From assembly GCA_010909165.1 (NCBI GenBank), contig VJWM01000186.1:248001-312000 (forward strand): a DNA stretch of 64,000 bases, in the 5' to 3' direction. Under the pieces are notes generated by a model. That model had not been told where the DNA came from, searched no databases, and saw nothing but the letters and a program-made list of their open reading frames with translations. Source of the stretch: Anthoceros angustus (Eukaryota > Streptophyta > Anthocerotopsida > Anthocerotales > Anthocerotaceae). Positions 57,801 through 64,000 of this stretch are shown one piece after another. How positions within the stretch are numbered: position 1 is the stretch's first letter; each line of letters starts with the position of its first letter. The position numbers were made by a program, and so were the translations under genes.

Positions 57801-58946
57801 AACCTCCTCCCCATCCACCATTGCCCTTTTACTTTTGCCCTTTGAAATACCACGTTTTACTTGGTAGTTACCCGTACGCCCTTCAATACGACCATATACA
57901 AATACAGTATCAATACATCCTTGTACTATATGCATAGTCTACGGTGATAAATGTAATGTATTATTCTAAGTGCTATACGGCGTATTCAATTTCATATAAA
58001 ATAAGTTTGTATATTATACATACATTACCTTTGTGTACATATTCATGGTACGATACTTTGTATTTACTATAAAATATAAATGCTTTATACCCCTACTTTA
58101 TAGCATGTGCTTGCGGTTTGTCCTTCCCGTCAACAATAGCCACGCTTCCCGCCATGGCGCCCAAGAAGATATTGTCCCCACCTATCACCTTATTGTGACG
58201 CATCACGTGAGGTTATGCCCCTACAAGATTGTCTTTGTGCGGAGGAGATTTGGTATCGCTGCTTATGCACGCCTCCATGTAAGGCACTTCCTACGTCATC
58301 GTATGCACCTACGAAACTTCCGCCCTCCCGTTCGATTAATTTTCTTCTTCCCTCCCACTTGCGTTTGGCAAGAAGCTTTGCCACTTCCTCCGCTTCCCTC
58401 CACTTCTGCGGGCATTACATACAAACCAGCATGGCCGTCATGAGTTATCCAGCGTTAATGGGTTTCCACAAAAATTTGCCTTACCTTCCCTCCGTCCTCC
58501 TCTTTTCTTCCCCTTCTTCTGGACATTTTCCTCTTCCGTCCTCCTTCTTCCGGTGCAGTGCCCTTGTCACTTGCCCACCGCCTGCCTCCTCTACTCCTCC
58601 TCCCGTTTTCCTCTTTCGGCCTCCACCCTTTATCACAGTGGCATTGCCTCTGGGCTCCACTATGCAGTCCATGCTCTCATCCGAGGTGCAAGGTATGTGT
58701 CTGCACGAAATTAGGCACATCGTCCTCTTGACTGCCTCCTCTCTGCGTCCATGTTCTCTGCAGCGTCCCTCCTGTCCCCAGCCTCCATCTGCATTGGCCT
58801 TTTGCGATATCAAGCGCATGTTGCCCTCTTAGTCCTCCTTCATTCTCTCTCCCTCGACATCCGCCTCATGTTCGTTCTGGCCTTTTGCCTGCCCCAACCA
58901 TGGCTGCTGGGTGATCCACTCTTGTCTCCTCCGCCACCCGCTCCTC

Positions 58947-59636
58947 CTAGTCCCCTGCGATTTTTTGGCTGTCCATAGTGCACACAAGTGTGTTTCTTCC
59001 TGGTGATTCGTTGCCCCCCTGCTCCACCACCCGACTCCTGCCTCCACACACCTTGTTCCTGCCCTCCATCGGCGTCGTCACTCCATCTGATCCCAACGGC
59101 CTCCACCCTCCCCATACATGGCCGTCACCTGGCGGTCTCGGGCACCCCTCCACCTCTTTTCCATTATTTGCTTGCTGCCCACTTGACACAGCCCTCGTCG
59201 CCCTGCCTCCATTGACCCCAATCCCAGGCATGCAGCTTCCACCAACCCTAGGCAATCGTGGTGTCGCGGGCACCACAATATCGTCCACACTGTCACTCGG
59301 TTCCCCCCTCCGCTGCCTCCCTCCTGCATGCTTCCTCAAGACTGCGCCTCGCCGTCTCCACTTCCCCGCTCCTTGTTCATCGTCGCCTTTCCCCCCATTC
59401 AAAGTCCCGTTGTCCCTCGCCCCTCGGCCTCCTTCCTCCCAAGCCCCCTTCCTTGATAGCCTCTCGTCGTCCATGTCACCACCTCGTGCACCATCGTTGC
59501 CTCCCACCCCTTCCTTCCGTCGTCTCAGAAAGGCCACCATATCAGGATCCATCTTCAATTCAATGTCGTTAAGCAAAATGGTCATTTCCCTTGTTCTCCT
59601 TGCAATAGCCTGAACCTCTAGGATCTTTTCATACAC
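58947..59636 (-). CDS. Hypothetical protein, 229 residues
   Basis: The N-terminal 40 residues look like a real helical segment (YEKILEVQAIARRTREMTIL, then MDPDMVAFLRRRKE). The rest is Gly/Arg-rich, low-complexity. A possible splice donor, CAG|GTAAG, sits just upstream at about 59660 on the minus strand, after a segment reading SGGSVPEFLQQ, so this may be a later exon of a gene starting further right. The opposite strand also has a 211-codon frame, as expected from the base composition, so coding status is doubtful. Confidence 0.3.
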   Translation of the reverse strand: MYEKILEVQAIARRTREMTILLNDIELKMDPDMVAFLRRRKEGVGGNDGARGGDMDDERLSRKGAWEEGGRGARDNGTLNGGKGDDEQGAGKWRRRGAVLRKHAGGRQRRGEPSDSVDDIVVPATPRLPRVGGSCMPGIGVNGGRATRAVSSGQQANNGKEVEGCPRPPGDGHVWGGWRPLGSDGVTTPMEGRNKVCGGRSRVVEQGGNESPGRNTLVCTMDSQKIAGD

Positions 59637-60900
59637 TCCCTATCTTACCTGCTGAAGGAACTCAGGCACAGAACCCCCACTATCGCCCCTTTCACGATTT
59701 CCACCCTTTCCCTTCTAGCAATCACCGCCGTCCTCGAAGGTTGCCTCCCTTGTCTCAAGCTTGAACACGCCGGCATGCCGGTGCACATGTGTTACCGTTT
59801 GTCCACCATGCCCACTCATCCGCGCAAACTTGAACGTGTGCACACTTTGCCCCGTCACTTGCCATTGCGAGTGCGAAACCCACCTCATCCAATAGCTCTT
59901 CATCTATTTCCTTCACTTCACTGCGCATGCTCCAACTCCGTCGTGGGAGGTTCCACGTCTCAAAGTCGTCAAAATCAAGTGGGTTCGGCCATGTCGCCCC
60001 TCGCCTCTTACCTCTCGGCCGTCTTGACGAGGAGGCTTCTTCACATCGCCGATGTCCGAATGGAGACCGCGGGTGCGGTGGATGAGCGAGATAGCCCGAG
60101 GCCATTTGGCCCCTCATCCTCCCCACCCGGATCGATGCAGTCGGCCGACGTCCGGATGGTGCGCGCCACGTGACTCCCTAGCAAGCTTCACCTCGCCATA
60201 CTCCCCATCCTGACCGGTTGTCCACCACCTTCGTGCCATCAAGGCAATGGCTTCCCTCTCAGTGAAAGGTGCGGCCATGAGTCCCCTGCCGAATTCAAGG
60301 CTGCTATTTTGAAAAAGCTTTGTTTGCAAAAGTTGGTTGTCATTTACTCCTCTTGGCGGGAAAGGCCGTGCACATGCTACTTGCCCATAATCACAACAAT
60401 TTTCGACCACAACCTTGTGGACTTGGGAGCAAGTTTCATGTCCCATTGGTTCTGTCGTTACTCATGATGTATTATATTGCCACATGGCACCGCTCTCAAT
60501 CGCCCATTCGCATTTTACCATTAATCATCGTCTTCCACGACCAAAGATTGCCTTGTGCATCCGGAGGAGGAGACAATAGACTATAACCTGCAAACCAATC
60601 ACCATACATGATTTATTCCACTTTCAGCACGTGACTCGAGTGGCGTGCGCAAAGGGTGACTTGTCATGTCGTCAGCGGTATGGACGGGCACCAAACCATA
60701 CCCATCCATTCCGCCAAGCAAGACAGTCATCGAGTTTTATTGCGTGTGACATGGGAAGTACAAGTAGTGATCAAGGATGAAGGACTTTCCCATCCCAATG
60801 TTTAATTACGGTAAGCATATGTCCCCACATTGTGAGGTATAAACCGTCCTGCTCACCACTGCCCCAGGCAAGAGCCAAGGGACGGCCCCTCCATACCGGG

Positions 60901-61312
60901 TCCTTGATGGCCGAGGGAGAGCAACCTCCCATCCATCATCCTCGATGGCCATCGTCATTGTGGAATTGCAGCCCTTGTCCTTAATGGCCATCGTCGGTTT
61001 CCACCACGAGCAACAATAATGTGCACACATACGCAATGATCCACAGACACAGTCGGCGGGCGGTTTGACTTATCACATTCCACAAACACTTTAGCTGCAT
61101 GGACTTGTAGGTAGGCGAATAGGGCCAAAAAGTGTTCACATCCGGCCTCACTGAACCCCAGCCATACCGTGTGTGGTCACGAACACCATGCACTGTGGAA
61201 GGAACCACCTCGCCACCGAGCAGCAAGTCCCCACGAGGATAGCCACGATGCGGCTCACTCCACTGAGGCGGTGACACCGCCTCCAACCTTTGCAAAGGAT
61301 CCTTGATGGCCA
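60901..61312. repeat. Short dispersed direct repeats TCCTTGATGGCC(ATCGTC)
   Basis: TCCTTGATGGCC at 60901, CTCGATGGCCATCGTC near 60941, TCCTTAATGGCCATCGTC near 60978, TCCTTGATGGCCATC near 61300. Irregular spacing; could be subterminal-type repeats of a DNA transposon. Confidence 0.55.
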
Positions 61313-62630
61313 TCAGATTTCTAGTTGTGCACAAGATGGAGAACACACGCCTCGTGGTGCGAACTACTCCACGCCCATTTAGGTTTCCGGAAGCTAGCTC
61401 GCATCGTCAACATGTCCAACATACATGGCATAAGGTAGCAGAGCGCCGTGAGGCATGTTTCCTGAAGACAGGCTCGCCATGCGAGGATGACCAAGAGAAA
61501 GGTAGTAGCGTGAAGCGAGGGGCAAGGTGGTGACATTTAAAGCGGACCACCACCTTCTGACCACTTGTGCCCCCAGGCCACATCGGGTTGCGGATGAGAG
61601 GATCTTGAATTTCAACTGTTCTTACATGTGACAAACCAAACATGGCGGGCTTTGATGGTACCGTCGACCAATGTGATTCTTTGGTAAATGCAATGAGTGT
61701 GAATGGCCATGTAAAGGAGCGGAATGCGAAGTTTGTTTTCATGTCTCCTAAGGGCTGGAAATCCTTGATGCGGCGCCATAGTGACGTCGAGCCGCCTAGC
61801 ATGGTGCCGACGGCGTGAATACATTCGTTACGCCATGTGGACGCATGATTGGTGGAGCGAGAATGGGAGTCTCGAACGATGGACATCATTATCTAGGAGA
61901 ACGGAATTGGCATATATATGGCAAATTCACATACGGATCCTTCATTCATGGCATAATGAAAGGGGCATTTAGTTTGCTTGAATACGTGCCACCGTCCTTG
62001 CACAATGGTGTAGATGTTGATATAGATTATTAAAAGCGATTGGAGCGTAATCTGGGTTCAAACGACCTTGACGTGGCATGTTTTCTTCCATGCCATGAGT
62101 TTTCAATTATTCTAATGGCTTGCACCCACCTTCCTTGGACCATGGTGGAGGGAGAATTTTATTTGAGAGAAAGGGAACCATTGTCCTTGGTTCATGGCGA
62201 GTTGTAAGATGGCCATGACCTTGTCATGGCATGGCACTTCCTTGGTCATCGCCACTCGAAATCGCATTGCAAACACTTGTCCTTGGGTCACGAAATGGTC
62301 ATAAAAAGCGGGGACTATATATGGCATGCATGGAGGAATGGCATCGTGGACAAGGAAGGTTTCGTGTTTGTGCACGTGCACAAACAGTAGAAGGTGGCAT
62401 GGCAAGGCAAGGAGCCATGGCATGGCATGCCACGTAGTCCCCTTCTTGGATGGAAGCACGCGAAGGATGGTCCTAGCGCAAGTGAGGTGGGCACGCTGGA
62501 GAATGCGGATTCAAGTGAAGTGGAGGGTGGATGATCATCGCGTGGAGCGGAGGCGGCGAGAGAGGTGTCGGGTCTGGAGGAGCAACTTCCAGCGGCGTCT
62601 CTGAGGGCGAGGCGGAAGCGCCGAGTGTCT

Positions 62631-63290
62631 CTAATAGGTGGGAGCTACTGGAGGCGCTTGCTGCGAGAATCCAAAACTTTCGAGGAGGAATGCCGGGGTG
62701 ACATCGGGAGGAGGAGGAATTTGGCGTGAGTCAGGAGAAAGAGGACTGGTGATCGGGAGCATGGTGGTGCTGCCCAAGAGGCCGACCGTGTGGGTGGCGA
62801 GAGAGGCCATTGGTCTTGTGGACCTTGTTGGTGGCGATGGATAACCCCAACAACGTGGGAGGAGGATGCCTGTGGAGGGAGGCTGCTGCCACAGGAGTGG
62901 GAGTCTCTTGGAGGAGGCGGTTGCGGAGGCGGGCCAAGGGCAGCGTGCATATGATGGTCGGGAGGCGGTGAGGAGAAGGACAGGCGGCAATGATGGGGAA
63001 GCGAGAGGCGGATGTGGAGATGGCGGATGATGAGGTGGAGACGACATACCGACTACATTGCCACTACGAAATTGGAGGTGGGCGGTTGGCGGTAAGCCAC
63101 TAGGCATTGCCGTGTTGTGCATGGGCGTGGTGGAGTGTACATGGTGAGAGGTTATGCGATGGAGGTTGGGTGGAGAATGAGGAGTTGATTGGTTGGTGCG
63201 GCGTGGTGATATGTAGGACGTGAGCTCTAAGTGATGTGTGTGCATGGTGCGGGGAAGAAGGGAAGGAAAGTGGTGGAAGGTGAAGGCCAT
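62631..63290 (-). CDS. Hypothetical Pro/Ser/His-rich protein, 219 residues
   Basis: ATG-led minus-strand frame in a strongly G/A-rich (plus) stretch. Pro, Ser and His dominate, with no motif I can name. Such frames arise easily from skewed composition, and alternative frames are open over parts of it. Listed because it is the longest clean frame in the last 4 kb. Confidence 0.2.
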   Translation of the reverse strand: MAFTFHHFPSLLPRTMHTHHLELTSYISPRRTNQSTPHSPPNLHRITSHHVHSTTPMHNTAMPSGLPPTAHLQFRSGNVVGMSSPPHHPPSPHPPLASPSLPPVLLLTASRPSYARCPWPASATASSKRLPLLWQQPPSTGILLPRCWGYPSPPTRSTRPMASLATHTVGLLGSTTMLPITSPLSPDSRQIPPPPDVTPAFLLESFGFSQQAPPVAPTY

Positions 63291-64000
63291 GTCGGGAAGG
63301 AAGGCACGATACTAGTGGAGAGAAGGAAGATGGAGGAAAGGTGGCAAGCGTCACCGTCAAGTGATCTTGGAATGGTGGATGATGTGGAACGATGGTGGGA
63401 ACGATGTGGGAGCGGGGACTGGAGATGGTGGGAAGGATGTGGAGGGAGCCTGGAGAGATGGTGGGGAACTGGATGGATGAGAGAATGCGGGCGCATGCGA
63501 ATGCAACTGAAAACAACCGTGGCGGTGGGCCGTTTGTGGAGGGAATGTGAATGTTGAGCCATTTTCTTGACGAGTCGCCCGATGCGTGGTGGACCGGTGA
63601 TGGTCAATCGGCAACAACAGATGGAATTGGTATTCCCACCTTTATAGCCTAGCATTTACAGGGTCCTTCGCCGTGAAAGTGGTGATTGAGGCTGGATAGG
63701 TCTAGGAAGTTGTGGAGGAACCACGAAAACAATGGTGTTGGTCTAAGAGTCACCAAGTGGCGCGCAAGGCATATGGCCATATCACTTGGAAGACGTACAT
63801 GTTTGTAGATAAAGCCAATTGCATCGGTGGCAACAAAGCCAATCTTTGAAAAGGGATAGAGGACGGCTTGTCCAAAATTCCAATTAATTTGTCAATAAAA
63901 TCAAACACTTATATATGCAAGGTATGAGAGAGTGAAGGGTTAGCACATACATATTACTATATATAAACAAGTCTTGACGCCTATATACATACGTATATCA

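Larger units (their letters stand above)
57801..64000. other. Probable CACTA interior or unrelated DNA; no recognised gene
   Basis: Composition changes along this stretch: AT-rich 57.8-58.1 kb, C/T-rich plus strand 58.3-59.6 kb, mixed 60-62.4 kb, G/A-rich plus strand 62.5-63.6 kb. I find no transposase (TNP2/Transposase_21) motif on either strand. Several long frames exist; the two least implausible are listed separately. The last 350 bp show nothing. Confidence 0.4.

Noticed and set aside
58215-59613. Plus-strand Ser/Pro-rich proteins of 205 and 211 codons
   Set aside because: C/T-rich low-complexity translation without motifs; the minus strand looks at least as plausible.
61310-61330. Right-hand CACTA terminus at TTTCTAGTTGTG
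   Set aside because: Differs from the expected inverse TTTCTAGTAGTG, has no clustered subterminal repeats of the TGTTACA type beside it, and no matching 3-bp duplication.
1-64000. Repeat-induced point mutation or CHG deamination as the cause of decay
   Set aside because: The pattern is CAG/CTG to CG or deletion, not C-to-T transition giving TAG, TTG or CTA.
1-64000. tRNA, rRNA or organelle-derived sequence
   Set aside because: No cloverleaf, rRNA or plastid/mitochondrial gene was recognised on either strand.

Overview
This is a nuclear window from a land plant. One conserved gene occupies the first 5.2 kb and the remaining 59 kb is nested transposable elements. The gene (1-5177, minus strand) is the N-terminal half of SCC2, the cohesin-loading subunit. 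Fifteen exons join in frame with GT-AG introns (one GC-AG) of only 62-299 bp. It carries the PHD finger typical of plant SCC2 and the start of the HEAT-repeat region. The short introns, and a protein that diverges from both Arabidopsis and rice as I remember them, hint at a non-flowering plant. That is an inference; I cannot name the species.

Region by region. 5.2-5.5 kb is the SCC2 promoter side. 6.0-7.2 kb holds a decayed reverse-transcriptase pseudogene (minus), followed by a 25-bp minisatellite (7.5-7.7 kb) and AT-rich DNA. An L1-ORF1p-like reading frame (minus) is split by a complete Ty1/copia element, CopA (8713-13856, 5-bp duplication CTCTA). From 15.5 kb an unclassified element on the minus strand encodes a long coiled-coil, Gag-like protein. 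It has been hit by two further complete copia elements, CopB (15687-22103) and CopC (24477-33141). CopC has an unusually long region of about 3.2 kb between its primer site and gag. At 34.0-34.8 kb the two halves of one Ty3/gypsy reverse transcriptase lie on opposite strands. A second piece of the coiled-coil element follows.

The whole block 17431-37346 is then repeated head-to-tail as 37347-56663 (about 19.9 and 19.3 kb), so most elements appear twice. The second unit runs into a CACTA-type terminus at 57517, with subterminal TGTTRCA-type repeats. From 57.8 kb to the end I see low-complexity, strongly strand-skewed DNA without a recognisable protein.

The most important observation concerns the sequence itself. 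In the repeats, CAG and CTG are strongly depleted. Where two copies can be compared (LTR pairs, or the two 19-kb units), most differences are CAG/CTG in one copy and CG, CGG, CCG or a small deletion in the other. The SCC2 exons show nothing of the kind. This fits base-calling error at CHG-methylated cytosines in an unpolished or lightly polished nanopore assembly better than it fits natural decay. Many of the frameshifts that make the elements look dead may therefore not exist in the genome, and the tandem duplication needs checking against reads.
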